Source of the DNA: an uncultured Lachnospiraceae bacterium
Lineage (GTDB): Bacteria; Bacillota; Clostridia; Lachnospirales; Lachnospiraceae
DNA: 19,840 nt
Reading direction: 5' to 3'
Assembly: GCA_910580195.1 (NCBI GenBank)
Contig: CAJTWA010000062.1
Span: 1 to 19,840, forward strand
In this document: positions 1 through 8,221 of the stretch, piece by piece
How positions within the stretch are numbered: position 1 is the stretch's first letter
How the letters are laid out: the number at the start of each line of letters is the position of its first letter
Position numbers and translations under genes: made by a program
Notes under the pieces: generated by a model
Seen by the model: only the letters and a program-made list of their open reading frames with translations
Database searches by the model: none
Told to the model about the DNA's origin: nothing

Positions 1-157
1 TAAGCAAACGGTTCATGGGCGCCCTTAGTGGAGGCGAAATCCACTGCTTACGCAGGCTTAGGGATGAAGGCTTTCCTGAAATCCCTTAGCCGGAGTTAGC
101 AGTTAGTTCGCCGGAACGTTGCCCAGTTTGCGTGAGGAAGGGGGCTGCTGGTTTGCC
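1..157 (+). ncRNA. Structured repeat element, copy 1 (5' end cut off by window edge)
   Basis: This is the first of two copies of a roughly 180-bp element; the second is at 8222-8401. The core folds into nested helices: GCAAAC (4-9) with GTTTGC (126-131), TGGGC with GCCCA (121-125), hairpin AGTGGA/TCCACT near 29-46, a helix at 55-65/81-91 with one conserved T-T mismatch, and a GTTC/GAAC hairpin just before 118. The 24-nt right arm at 134-157 has the same length as in copy 2, and both begin GAGGAAGGG and end TTGCC. The left arm should lie just upstream of this window. I infer a structured RNA or a mobile intergenic palindrome. I do not recognise the family; the Clostridiales-1 RNA motif is one candidate to compare. 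The strand is assigned only from the direction of the neighbouring genes. Confidence 0.6.
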
Positions 158-240
158 GTCCGCCCCCAACCCCCCACCCGTACATCCACCCAAACATTTC
201 CCATTTTACAAGAAAAAGAGTTCTTCTAGTTTGCCATCCG
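153..240 (+). repeat. Pair of short TTGCCRTCCG motifs upstream of murE
   Basis: TTGCCGTCCGC lies at 153-163 and TTGCCATCCG at 231-240, each followed by a C-rich stretch. The same kind of pair, 65-78 nt apart, recurs at 5671/5745 and 8397/8462. Each pair sits in front of the first gene of a block. The first motif overlaps the end of the structured element. The function is unknown. Confidence 0.6.
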
Positions 241-296
241 TCCCCAAATCCCCTGCCGTATCTCCTTTTTCCTAATCCTGAAACCCCACACCAGCC

Positions 297-325
297 TTGC
301 CAAATCCCCAAATATATCATATAAT
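297..325 (+). promoter_or_regulatory. Sigma-A type promoter of murE
   Basis: TTGCCA (297-302) and TATAAT (320-325) are separated by exactly 17 nt. The start codon of murE follows 35 nt after the -10 box, and a ribosome binding site, AGGAAAGAGG, lies at 343-352. This promoter would drive the murE-priA-def-fmt block. Confidence 0.75.
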
Positions 326-360
326 AAGGCGAGTATGCTTTTTAGGAAAGAGGAATTACA

Positions 361-1833
361 ATGGAAAAGTTAGATAGACTGTTAGGACGCCTAGACTACA
401 CCATAGTACAGGGAAAAACAGATTTAAACATCACAAGCCTTGCCTACGATTCCAGAAAGGTAACAGAAGGCTGCCTGTTTGTCTGCATCAAAGGCGCAGT
501 GTCAGACGGCCACGCCTATGCAGCAGACGCCGCAGGGAAAGGCGCAGCAGCCCTTCTCGTACAGGAAGACGTAACCGTGCCGGATTCCGTCACCATCATT
601 AAAGTCCCAGACACCCGCTACGCCCTTGCCCTTGCATCTGCAGCATGGTTCGGCCACCCAGCAAAGCGGCTGAAAACCATCGGCGTCACCGGGACCAAAG
701 GCAAAACCACCACCACCTACATGGTAAAATCCATTTTGGAGCAGGCAGGCTACCGGGTAGGGCTGATTGGCACCATTGAAGCCATTATCGGCAGCCAGTC
801 CATCCCCGCGGGCAACACCACCCCAGAGTCCTACGTGGTTCAAGAATATTTCCACCAGATGGCAGAAGCAGGCTGCCAGTGCGTGGTGATGGAGGTATCC
901 TCCCAAGGGCTCAAGATGCACCGCACGGCAGGGTTTACCTTTGATATTGGGATTTTTACCAACCTTGAGCCAGACCATATCGGCCCTAATGAACATGCGT
1001 CTTTTGAGGAATACCTGGCCTGCAAGGCAATGCTGTTTTCCCAGTGTAAAATAGGGATTGTCAACCGGGACGATTCCCACTGGGAGCAGGTAACAGAAGG
1101 CCATACCTGCGAAATAGAAACCTTTGGGTTTTCCCCAGAGGCAGATTTGCGGGCAAAAAACCTCCATTTGGTGCAAAAACCAGGCTATCTCGGGGTTTCC
1201 TACACCGCAGAAGGCCTTGTGGGCATGGAAGTGGAAATTGATGTGCCGGGGAAATTCAGCGTGTACAACTCCCTGACCGCCATCGCCATCTGCCGCCATT
1301 TTCAGGTGACGGAGGAAAACATCCGGCAAGCGCTAAAAGCGGCAAAGGTAAAAGGCAGGATTGAAATGGTTCCGGTATCAGACGAATTTACCCTGATGAT
1401 TGACTATGCCCACAATGCCATGAGCTTAGAAAGCCTGCTGAAAACCTTAAAGGAATACGAGCCGAAACGGCTGGTGTGCCTCTTTGGCTGCGGCGGCAAC
1501 CGCTCCAAGCTGCGCCGCTACGAGATGGGGGAAGTATCCGGCCGCCTTGCGGACTTGACGGTAATCACCTCCGACAACCCAAGATTTGAGGAGCCGCAGG
1601 CCATTATCGACGACATTAAGGAAGGGATGGCAAAAACCGACGGGCAGTATGTAGAAATCACCGACCGGAAAGAAGCCATCAAATATGTAATTTCCCACGG
1701 GCAGCCGGGGGACGTCATCGTACTGGCCGGGAAAGGCCACGAGGACTATCAGGAAATCAAAGGAAAAAAATACCCGATGGATGAACGTGTGCTGATTCAG
1801 GAGGTTTTAAGGGAATTGGCGCAGGAAAAATAA
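361..1833 (+). CDS. murE: UDP-MurNAc-L-Ala-D-Glu:meso-diaminopimelate ligase
   Basis: This cytoplasmic ATP-dependent Mur ligase adds the third amino acid to the peptidoglycan stem peptide. The 490 residues match the usual length. Visible landmarks are the ATP loop GVTGTKGKTTTTY (108-120), NTTPE (152-156), EVSSQGL (178-184), the DYAHN segment (348-352), DNPR (405-408) and GKGHEDYQ (457-464). DNPR is the known marker of enzymes that add meso-diaminopimelate; lysine-adding enzymes lack it. This predicts an A1-gamma type cell wall. The start at 361 is supported by a purine-rich binding site 8 nt upstream. It is the first gene of a tight block, with priA starting 13 nt after its stop. The family assignment is clear; the organism's actual cross-link is inference. 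Confidence 0.97.
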   Translation: MEKLDRLLGRLDYTIVQGKTDLNITSLAYDSRKVTEGCLFVCIKGAVSDGHAYAADAAGKGAAALLVQEDVTVPDSVTIIKVPDTRYALALASAAWFGHPAKRLKTIGVTGTKGKTTTTYMVKSILEQAGYRVGLIGTIEAIIGSQSIPAGNTTPESYVVQEYFHQMAEAGCQCVVMEVSSQGLKMHRTAGFTFDIGIFTNLEPDHIGPNEHASFEEYLACKAMLFSQCKIGIVNRDDSHWEQVTEGHTCEIETFGFSPEADLRAKNLHLVQKPGYLGVSYTAEGLVGMEVEIDVPGKFSVYNSLTAIAICRHFQVTEENIRQALKAAKVKGRIEMVPVSDEFTLMIDYAHNAMSLESLLKTLKEYEPKRLVCLFGCGGNRSKLRRYEMGEVSGRLADLTVITSDNPRFEEPQAIIDDIKEGMAKTDGQYVEITDRKEAIKYVISHGQPGDVIVLAGKGHEDYQEIKGKKYPMDERVLIQEVLRELAQEK

Positions 1834-1846
1834 AGGAGATGCAGCG

Positions 1847-4093
1847 ATGGCAGAGTTTGCCAATATAATCATTGATATTTCCCATGAAAAACTGGACAAA
1901 GCCTTCCAATACCGGGTGCCGGCCCATTTGCAGGAAACCCTTTCCCTAGGGATGCAGGTGGAAATCCCATTCGGGAACGGGGACCGGGCAGCCACCGGAT
2001 ATGTGGTGGGGCTTTCTGGCACGCCAGAGTATGACGTGGATAAAATAAAGGAAATCCACGGGATTGTAGAGGGGAGCATACCCATCGAATCCCAGCTTAT
2101 CGCCCTTGCAGGGTGGATGCGGGAAAATTACGGCGGGACCATGAACCACGCCCTGAAAACCGTCCTGCCCATCAAGCAGAAAACAAAGGAAAAAAAGCAG
2201 CGGGAAATCAAGCTGCTCTTGAAGCCCGGCGAAGCAAAGGAACAGCTTGCCCTCTTTGAGAAGAAAAACCATAAAGCCCGGGCGAGGCTCCTTCTTGCCC
2301 TGATGGAGCAGAATCCCATCCCCTATGAGGCAGTTACGGGAAAATTAAATATTACCGCCTCCGTTATCCGCGCCATGGCCTCCATGGGCGTCCTTTCCGT
2401 GGAGGAAAAACGGAAATACCGAAGCCCCTTCGGCCAGGAATTCCCGCAGGAAAAGAAACGCCTTGTGCTAAACCTTGGGCAGCAGGGGATTGTGGACAGG
2501 ATTTGGCAGGATTTTTTGGAAGGGAACCATAAGACATGGCTTATCCATGGCGTCACTGGCAGCGGCAAGACGGCAGTTTACATAGAACTGATTGAAAAAG
2601 CAGTGCAGCAGGGCAAACAGGCCATTGTCCTAATCCCGGAAATTGCCTTAACTTACCAGACCGTCGTGCGGTTTTACCAGCGGTTCGGGGAACGGGTGTC
2701 TATCCTAAATTCCAAAATGTCCGCCGGGGAGCGGTACGACCAGTTTGAGCGGGCAAAAAACGGGGAACTGGACGTAATGATTGGCCCGCGCTCTGCTTTG
2801 TTCACGCCGTTTTCAAATTTAGGGTTTATTATCATAGACGAAGAGCACGAAACCAGCTACAAAAGCGAAACCGTCCCCCGCTACCATGCGAGGGAAACAG
2901 CCATAGAACGGGCAAGGATGGCAGGGGCAGCCGTGGTGCTAGGATCCGCAACCCCTTCGCTGGACAGCTATTACAAAGCCAAGCAAGGGGAATACACCCT
3001 TTTGGAGCTGGAAAAAAGAATCGAAGAAAAACCGCTGCCTGCGTGTGAGATTATTGATTTGCGGGAAGAATTAAAGCAAGGCAACCGTTCTATTTTAAGC
3101 GGGCGGCTGGAAGAACTCATCAAAGACAGGCTTAAGAACCATCAGCAGGCCATGCTGTTTATCAACCGCCGGGGAATGGCAGGGTTCGTGTCCTGCCGTT
3201 CCTGCGGCCATGTGCTCAAATGCCCCCATTGCGACGTTTCCTTAAGCCAGCACAACAATGGGAAAATGGTCTGCCATTACTGCGGCTACGAAGAGCCAGT
3301 CCCAAAGGTTTGCCCGGAGTGCGGCTCCAAATACATCAGCGGCTTTAAAGCCGGCACCCAGAAAGTGGAAGAAATCGTGAAAAAAAGGTTCCCAGAAGCA
3401 AGGGTGCTGCGGATGGATTTTGACACCACAAGGAATAAGGCAGGTTATGAAAAAATCCTTTCCGCCTTCGCCAACCAAGAAGCCGATATTTTAATCGGCA
3501 CCCAGATGATTGTAAAAGGGCATGATTTCCCCAACGTGACGCTGGTAGGCGTGCTGGCAGCGGATTTGTCCCTGTATGTCAGCGATTTCCACGCCGCCGA
3601 GCGGACTTTCCAGCTTTTAACACAGGCGGCGGGCCGCGCAGGGCGGGGCAGGCTCCCCGGGGAAGTCGTCATCCAGACCTACAGCCCGGAACATTACTGC
3701 ATCCAGTTGGCCGCCCAGCAGGATTACGCCAGGTTTTATGAAGCAGAGCTCCAGTGCCGGGGCCTGATGGGCTATCCCCCCTGCGGCCATATGATGGCCA
3801 TGCTGGTGGCATCCCCAGACGAGATGACAGCCTTCCTGTGCGCAGAACTGCTGAGCCAGAAAGTCCGCCAAGCCCAGGCGAAGGGCAAGCTGCCCGGCCT
3901 GACAGTCGTAGGCCCCACAAACGCCCCAGTGGCAAAGGTTAAGGACATTTATAAAAAGGTGATTTATTTTAAGCATAAAGAGTATCCAGAATTGGTGAAA
4001 ATAAAAGACGTGCTGGAAACATTTGTAAACAGCCACCGGGAATTCGCAAATGTTACCATACAGTTTGATTTTAACCCAATGAATGGATTTTAA
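1847..4093 (+). CDS. priA: Primosomal protein N', replication restart helicase
   Basis: PriA is a 3'-to-5' superfamily 2 helicase that recognises stalled forks and reloads the replicative helicase. The 748-residue protein has an N-terminal fork-binding region (about 1-200), Walker A GVTGSGKT (235-242), the DEEH box (331-334) and GSATPSLDS. Eight cysteines at 450, 453, 459, 462, 476, 479, 489 and 492 form the two zinc-binding sites inside the helicase core. The C-terminal helicase motifs include TQMIVKGHDFPN and QAAGRAGR. All expected elements are present, so the gene looks intact. Binding site AAAGGAG lies between the murE stop and the ATG. It is co-transcribed with murE upstream and def downstream, an arrangement common in Clostridia. 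Confidence 0.97.
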   Translation: MAEFANIIIDISHEKLDKAFQYRVPAHLQETLSLGMQVEIPFGNGDRAATGYVVGLSGTPEYDVDKIKEIHGIVEGSIPIESQLIALAGWMRENYGGTMNHALKTVLPIKQKTKEKKQREIKLLLKPGEAKEQLALFEKKNHKARARLLLALMEQNPIPYEAVTGKLNITASVIRAMASMGVLSVEEKRKYRSPFGQEFPQEKKRLVLNLGQQGIVDRIWQDFLEGNHKTWLIHGVTGSGKTAVYIELIEKAVQQGKQAIVLIPEIALTYQTVVRFYQRFGERVSILNSKMSAGERYDQFERAKNGELDVMIGPRSALFTPFSNLGFIIIDEEHETSYKSETVPRYHARETAIERARMAGAAVVLGSATPSLDSYYKAKQGEYTLLELEKRIEEKPLPACEIIDLREELKQGNRSILSGRLEELIKDRLKNHQQAMLFINRRGMAGFVSCRSCGHVLKCPHCDVSLSQHNNGKMVCHYCGYEEPVPKVCPECGSKYISGFKAGTQKVEEIVKKRFPEARVLRMDFDTTRNKAGYEKILSAFANQEADILIGTQMIVKGHDFPNVTLVGVLAADLSLYVSDFHAAERTFQLLTQAAGRAGRGRLPGEVVIQTYSPEHYCIQLAAQQDYARFYEAELQCRGLMGYPPCGHMMAMLVASPDEMTAFLCAELLSQKVRQAQAKGKLPGLTVVGPTNAPVAKVKDIYKKVIYFKHKEYPELVKIKDVLETFVNSHREFANVTIQFDFNPMNGF

Positions 4094-4130
4094 ATTGGAA
4101 AATGGCTTATTTTTTAGGAGGGAAAGAGCA

Positions 4131-4604
4131 ATGGCTTTAAGGAATATCCGCCAGATGGGCGATGAAATGCTAAAGAAAAAGTGCAGGGAAGTCAAGGAAA
4201 TGACACCCAAGATGAAACAGCTGGTAGATGATATGTTAGACACCATGTACGACGGCAACGGCGTAGGGCTTGCCGCCCCACAGGTAGGGATTTTAAGGCG
4301 GCTTGCCGTCGTAGACATCGGGGACGGCCCCATTGTCATGATTAATCCTAGGATTGTCGCCAGCCGGGGGGAGCAGACCGGGGACGAAGGCTGCTTAAGC
4401 CTGCCGGGCAAGGCCGGAGTAGTGACAAGGCCATACTACGTAAAGATAGAGGCTTGGGACGAAGACATGGAATGGTACGAGATGGAGGCAGAAGACCTCT
4501 TAGCCCGCGCCTTCTGCCATGAAATCGACCATCTGGACGGGCACATGTATGTGGAAAAAATCGAAGGGCCGCTCCATGACGCCGTGTATGAGGATGAAGA
4601 GTAA
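4131..4604 (+). CDS. def: Peptide deformylase
   Basis: This enzyme removes the formyl group from the N-terminal methionine of new proteins. The metal centre is complete: GVGLAAPQVG (44-53), EGCLSLPG (86-93, with ligand C88) and HEIDH (130-134, with ligands H130 and H134 and catalytic E131). The reading frame stays open back to an ATG at 4083 that overlaps the priA stop. I chose 4131 because AGGAGGG at 4116-4122 sits 8 nt before it and because family proteins begin MALRxIRxxGD. The result is 157 residues, normal for the family. The next gene, fmt, adds the formyl group to initiator tRNA, so the pair covers both ends of the formyl-methionine cycle. Confidence 0.95.
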   Translation: MALRNIRQMGDEMLKKKCREVKEMTPKMKQLVDDMLDTMYDGNGVGLAAPQVGILRRLAVVDIGDGPIVMINPRIVASRGEQTGDEGCLSLPGKAGVVTRPYYVKIEAWDEDMEWYEMEAEDLLARAFCHEIDHLDGHMYVEKIEGPLHDAVYEDEE

Positions 4605-4617
4605 AGGAGCGTGAAAA

Positions 4618-5637
4618 ATGAGGATTATATTTATGGGAACCCCGGATTTTTCCGTGGGCACATTGGAAATGCTGATACAGGTAGGCCATGAAATTGTCCT
4701 AGCCGTCACCCAGCCGGATAAGCCCAAAGGGCGGCACAAGGCCATGCAGCCCCCGCCCGTAAAAGAAGCTGCCCTTGCCCACGGGATAGAGGTCTACCAG
4801 CCCCGCCGGGTAAGGGAACCAGAATGTATCGAATATTTAAGGCGCCTGCATCCCGACATAATCGTGGTAGTGGCCTTCGGCCAGATTCTCCCGAAGGAAA
4901 TTTTGGAATTGCCTCCCAAAGGCTGCATCAACGTCCACGCATCCCTGCTCCCCAAATACCGCGGGGCGGCTCCAATCCAATGGGCCGTCATTAACGGGGA
5001 GCCTGTAACGGGCGTCACCACCATGCGCATGGACGAAGGCCTTGACACCGGGGACATCATCCTGAAAACCGAAGTCCCCCTTCAGGAAGGCGAAACCGGG
5101 GGCACCCTATTCGAACGCCTAGCGAAAACCGGGGCAGAACTCTGCATCCAGACCATACAGGCCATCCAGCAGGGCACTGCAACCTACACTCCCCAAGACC
5201 ATAGTTCCGCCACCCACACCACCATCATCAAAAAGCAGCTCGGCCAACTGGACTGGGCAAAACCAGCCAAGGAACTAGAACGCCTCATTCGCGGCCTGAA
5301 CCCATGGCCCAGCGCCTACACCTATCTGGACGGCAAAACCCTAAAAATCTGGAAAGCAAACGTTCAGGAAGAAAACCCAGGCACCTTAAGCACAGCAGCC
5401 GGGGAACAGCTTACCGGAACCCCAGAAACTCATGCCCCAGATAAAACAGGCAGTTTAAGCGCAAGAAACGGATACCAGCCGGGAACCATTACAGCCATTA
5501 CCCGCAACACTATTTCCGTCCAAACAGGCCAAGGCACCCTAATCCTAGAGGAACTCCAGCTAGAAGGCAAAAAACGCATGCCCACAGAAGCCTTCCTCCG
5601 CGGTTTCCCCCTAGAACCCGGCCATAAATTAGGCTAA
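4618..5637 (+). CDS. fmt: Methionyl-tRNA formyltransferase
   Basis: This enzyme transfers formyl from 10-formyl-tetrahydrofolate to Met-tRNA(fMet). The catalytic domain shows the invariant triad N105, H107 and D143 within INVHASLLPKYRGAAP and MDEGLDTGD. Binding site AAAGGAG lies just after the def stop, 13 nt before this gene. The protein has 339 residues, against roughly 310-320 for most family members. The extra length falls in the C-terminal tRNA-binding domain, around residues 250-285, in a Thr/Ala/Gly/Pro-rich stretch with little predicted structure between the strand KTLKIWKA and the strand beginning GTITAITRN. The gene is intact, and the insertion is probably a surface loop. It ends the murE block. 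Confidence 0.95.
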   Translation: MRIIFMGTPDFSVGTLEMLIQVGHEIVLAVTQPDKPKGRHKAMQPPPVKEAALAHGIEVYQPRRVREPECIEYLRRLHPDIIVVVAFGQILPKEILELPPKGCINVHASLLPKYRGAAPIQWAVINGEPVTGVTTMRMDEGLDTGDIILKTEVPLQEGETGGTLFERLAKTGAELCIQTIQAIQQGTATYTPQDHSSATHTTIIKKQLGQLDWAKPAKELERLIRGLNPWPSAYTYLDGKTLKIWKANVQEENPGTLSTAAGEQLTGTPETHAPDKTGSLSARNGYQPGTITAITRNTISVQTGQGTLILEELQLEGKKRMPTEAFLRGFPLEPGHKLG

Positions 5638-5845
5638 AAATTTGTTAATAAAAAAATTTAAATCAAAGAATTGCCGTCCGCCCCCACAGAGCAGCCCCCT
5701 AAAAAGCACTATCGCACTATCCACATGAAAAGGGCAGCCTCAAATTACCGTCCCCTCACAGAGCCCTTAACAAAAAGCAAGCTAGCGTGGGAAAAAGAAA
5801 ATTCATCAAATCAGGAATAAATTTCACACAAAAAGGAGTGATTCT
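5638..5845. other. Intergenic gap, fmt to Zn peptidase, with a motif pair
   Basis: No gene is visible. GAATTGCCGTCCGC at 5668-5681 matches the right end of the structured element at 8394-8407 exactly, but the element core is absent here. A weaker second motif, TTACCGTCCCC, is at 5745-5755. I see no convincing terminator after fmt and no clear promoter for the next gene. Confidence 0.5.
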
Positions 5846-6553
5846 ATGCCACTATACGGTTACTATTTCGACCCAACCTACATCCTAGTCATCATCGGCG
5901 CCGCCATCTGCCTCATTGCATCCGCAAGAGTTAAAACAACATTCAACAAATACAACAGAGTCCGCAGCATGTCCGGCATGACAGGCGCCCAAGCAGCCGA
6001 GCGCATCCTACATTCCGCCGGCATCTACGACGTATCCGTCCAGCATATTTCCGGCGACCTGACCGACCACTATGACCCAAGGAATAAGACCTTAAGCCTT
6101 TCCGACAGCACCTATTCCTCCACCTCCGTAGCAGCCGTAGGCGTAGCAGCCCATGAGTGCGGCCACGCCATCCAGCACCAGCAGGACTATGCCCCGCTGT
6201 CCATCCGGAGCGCCATTGTGCCAGTGGCAAACTTAGGCTCTTTTGCCGCATGGCCCTTGATCCTGATTGGCATGTTCATCACCAGCAGCACCGGGAGCCT
6301 GCTAATCAATATAGGAATTCTCTGCTTCTCCCTCTCCGTGCTGTTCCAGCTTGTCACGCTGCCAGTAGAATTCAACGCCTCCAGCCGGGCAATCCATATC
6401 TTAGGCCAGACCGGCATCCTGCGGGAAGAAGAGCTCCGCGGCACGAAGAAAGTCCTAGGCGCAGCAGCATTGACCTATGTAGCAGGTGCAGCAGCAGCCA
6501 TCCTGCAGCTACTAAGGCTTCTGATTTTAACGAACGGCAGACGGGACGACTAA
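5846..6553 (+). CDS. Membrane zinc metallopeptidase, YugP family
   Basis: This 235-residue protein belongs to the neutral zinc metallopeptidase family typified by Bacillus YugP (Zn_peptidase_2). It has an N-terminal membrane segment (about 11-27), a zinc site HECGH (103-107) in AAHECGHAIQHQ, two further hydrophobic segments (about 123-145 and 150-172), and EFNASSRA, where E175 is the likely third zinc ligand. A last hydrophobic stretch runs at about 205-228 before a charged tail. The substrate is not known for this family. The start is supported by AAAAAGGAG ahead of the ATG. It regularly sits between fmt and rsmB in Clostridia, which fits membrane protein quality control, but that role is inference. 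Confidence 0.9.
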   Translation: MPLYGYYFDPTYILVIIGAAICLIASARVKTTFNKYNRVRSMSGMTGAQAAERILHSAGIYDVSVQHISGDLTDHYDPRNKTLSLSDSTYSSTSVAAVGVAAHECGHAIQHQQDYAPLSIRSAIVPVANLGSFAAWPLILIGMFITSSTGSLLINIGILCFSLSVLFQLVTLPVEFNASSRAIHILGQTGILREEELRGTKKVLGAAALTYVAGAAAAILQLLRLLILTNGRRDD

Positions 6554-6598
6554 GGATATCCTATGGAAGAGATAGAAAATTTTGGTACAGGAGGAATC

Positions 6599-7927
6599 AT
6601 GGGCAACGATAAAAACCAAGTAAATTGCAGGGAATTGGCGTTGGACGTCCTTTTAGCGGTAACCCGGGACGGGGAATACAGCCACATTGCCATACGGAAT
6701 GTGCTGGACAAATACCGTTACCTGCCAAAGCAGGAGCGCAGCTACCTAAAACGCCTGTGCGAAGGCACGCTAGAACGTATGATATGGATTGACTATGTGC
6801 TAAACCAATTTTCCAGCGTAAAAGTAAACAAAATGAAGCCTGTCATCCGCTGTATCCTGCGGATTGGCGTTTATGAACTGAATTATATGGACGCCATCCC
6901 CCACTCCGCCGCCTGCAATGAAGCCGTAAAACTAGCGCAGAAACGGGGGTTCCAGAACCTGAAAGGATTCGTAAACGGCGTCCTGCGCAGCATCAGCCGG
7001 AACCTTTCCAGTATCCCCATGCCAGACCGGGAACAGGAGCCCCTAAAATATCTGTCCGTGGCCTATTCCATGCCCCAATGGATACTGGAACTGTGGCAAT
7101 CTTCTTATTCCACGGAGCAGATGGAAGGGTTTTTAGATGCATTTTTAACGGAAATGCCCACCGCTATCTGCGTCAACCCCCTGAAAACAACAGAAGAAGC
7201 GCTGAAAAAAGAATTAACCTCATCCGGAATCCAAATCCGGGAAACGGGAATTCCAAATGCGCTGTTCCTTGAAAACTATGACTATTTGGAAAAAATCCCC
7301 GCATTTTTAGAAGGAAAATTCCATGTACAGGATATAAGCTCCATGCAGGCCGGCCTGTGGGCTTCCCCCGCCGAAGGCAGCTTCGTCCTAGACGTATGCG
7401 CCGCCCCCGGCGGCAAAAGCCTCCATGCAGCAGAACTCATGCACGGGACAGGTATGGTAGAAGCAAGGGACTTAACACCCCAAAAAGTCGCCCTGATACA
7501 GGAAAACATCAGCCGCTGCCAACTGCCCAATATCCGCACCCTCCAAGCCGATGCGAGGGAACTGGACAAGGCCCTCATAGGGAAAGCCGACCTCGTAATC
7601 GCCGACCTCCCCTGCTCCGGCCTTGGCGTCCTAGGCAGGAAAGCAGATATTAAATATAAACTTAAAAAAGAATCCTGCCAAGAATTAGCCTCCCTGCAGC
7701 GGGAAATCCTCCACACCGTCCAACAATACGTAAACCCCGGCGGCACCCTCCTGTACAGCACATGCACCATTAACCCCGCAGAAAACGAATCCAACACCGC
7801 ATGGTTCCTGCAGGAGCACCCCCAATTCCGCCTAGAAAAGCAGCAACAGATACTCCCCCAAAAAGGAAAACAAGACGGCTTCTACCTAGCAAAGCTGCAC
7901 AAGGAAAACAAGACGGCTCCTACTTAA
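6599..7927 (+). CDS. rsmB: 16S rRNA (cytosine-967-C5)-methyltransferase
   Basis: RsmB methylates C967 of 16S rRNA using S-adenosylmethionine. The N-terminal half is NusB-like. The methyltransferase half shows the SAM loop DVCAAPGGKS (about 265-274) and the two cysteines of the m5C mechanism, in DLPCSG (C339) and YSTCT (C389). I chose ATG 6599 because AGGAGG at 6589-6594 sits just before it; the spacing of 4 nt is short. An in-frame ATG at 6563 with AAGGAT upstream is the alternative and would add 12 residues. The protein has 442 residues. The last codons, after the conserved DGFYLAKL, lie in the first two units of a 38-bp tandem array, so the C-terminal tail (HKENKTAPT) was probably reshaped by that repeat. 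Confidence 0.93.
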   Translation: MGNDKNQVNCRELALDVLLAVTRDGEYSHIAIRNVLDKYRYLPKQERSYLKRLCEGTLERMIWIDYVLNQFSSVKVNKMKPVIRCILRIGVYELNYMDAIPHSAACNEAVKLAQKRGFQNLKGFVNGVLRSISRNLSSIPMPDREQEPLKYLSVAYSMPQWILELWQSSYSTEQMEGFLDAFLTEMPTAICVNPLKTTEEALKKELTSSGIQIRETGIPNALFLENYDYLEKIPAFLEGKFHVQDISSMQAGLWASPAEGSFVLDVCAAPGGKSLHAAELMHGTGMVEARDLTPQKVALIQENISRCQLPNIRTLQADARELDKALIGKADLVIADLPCSGLGVLGRKADIKYKLKKESCQELASLQREILHTVQQYVNPGGTLLYSTCTINPAENESNTAWFLQEHPQFRLEKQQQILPQKGKQDGFYLAKLHKENKTAPT

Positions 7928-8126
7928 CGAAGATGTACAAGGAAAACAAAATAGCTCCTACTTAACAAAGCTGCGCAAGGAAAACAAGACGGCTTTCCCT
8001 TAACAAAGTTGCACAAGGAGAGCAAACCATCTTTTCCCAGCAAAGTTACTCAAGGAAAGAAAAACGGCTTTCCCCTAGCAAAGTTACTCAAGGAAAGCAA
8101 GGCATCTTTTCCATAACAAAGGTACT
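7863..8126 (+). repeat. 38-bp tandem array grown from the rsmB 3' end
   Basis: There are seven contiguous units of 37-38 bp: 7863-7900, 7901-7938, 7939-7976, 7977-8014, 8015-8051, 8052-8089 and 8090-8126. Units start AAGGAAAACAAGACGGCT or a variant and end near AAAGCTGCAC. The first unit and about half of the second code for the end of RsmB; the rest is non-coding. The units diverge progressively away from the gene. Several of the outer units can pair GGAAA with TTTCC inside the unit. Units abut with no unique spacers, so this is not a CRISPR array. Confidence 0.85.
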
Positions 8127-8221
8127 AAAATAAGGAAACAAGGAAACCACGAAAATAAACTTAAACATCTCCTCCACAACCTTAAAAACCGCAATACAAA
8201 AGCGTGGTTATTCAGTACACA

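Noticed and set aside
502..1329. 275-codon open frame on the - strand inside murE
   Set aside because: It lies wholly antisense to a clear Mur ligase and its product has no recognisable domain; long antisense frames are common in codon-biased genes.
3617..4411. 264-codon open frame on the - strand across priA and def
   Set aside because: It is antisense to two confidently identified genes and has no family resemblance.
7863..8126. Possible CRISPR array
   Set aside because: Units abut with no unique spacers, diverge gradually and begin inside rsmB. There are no cas genes.
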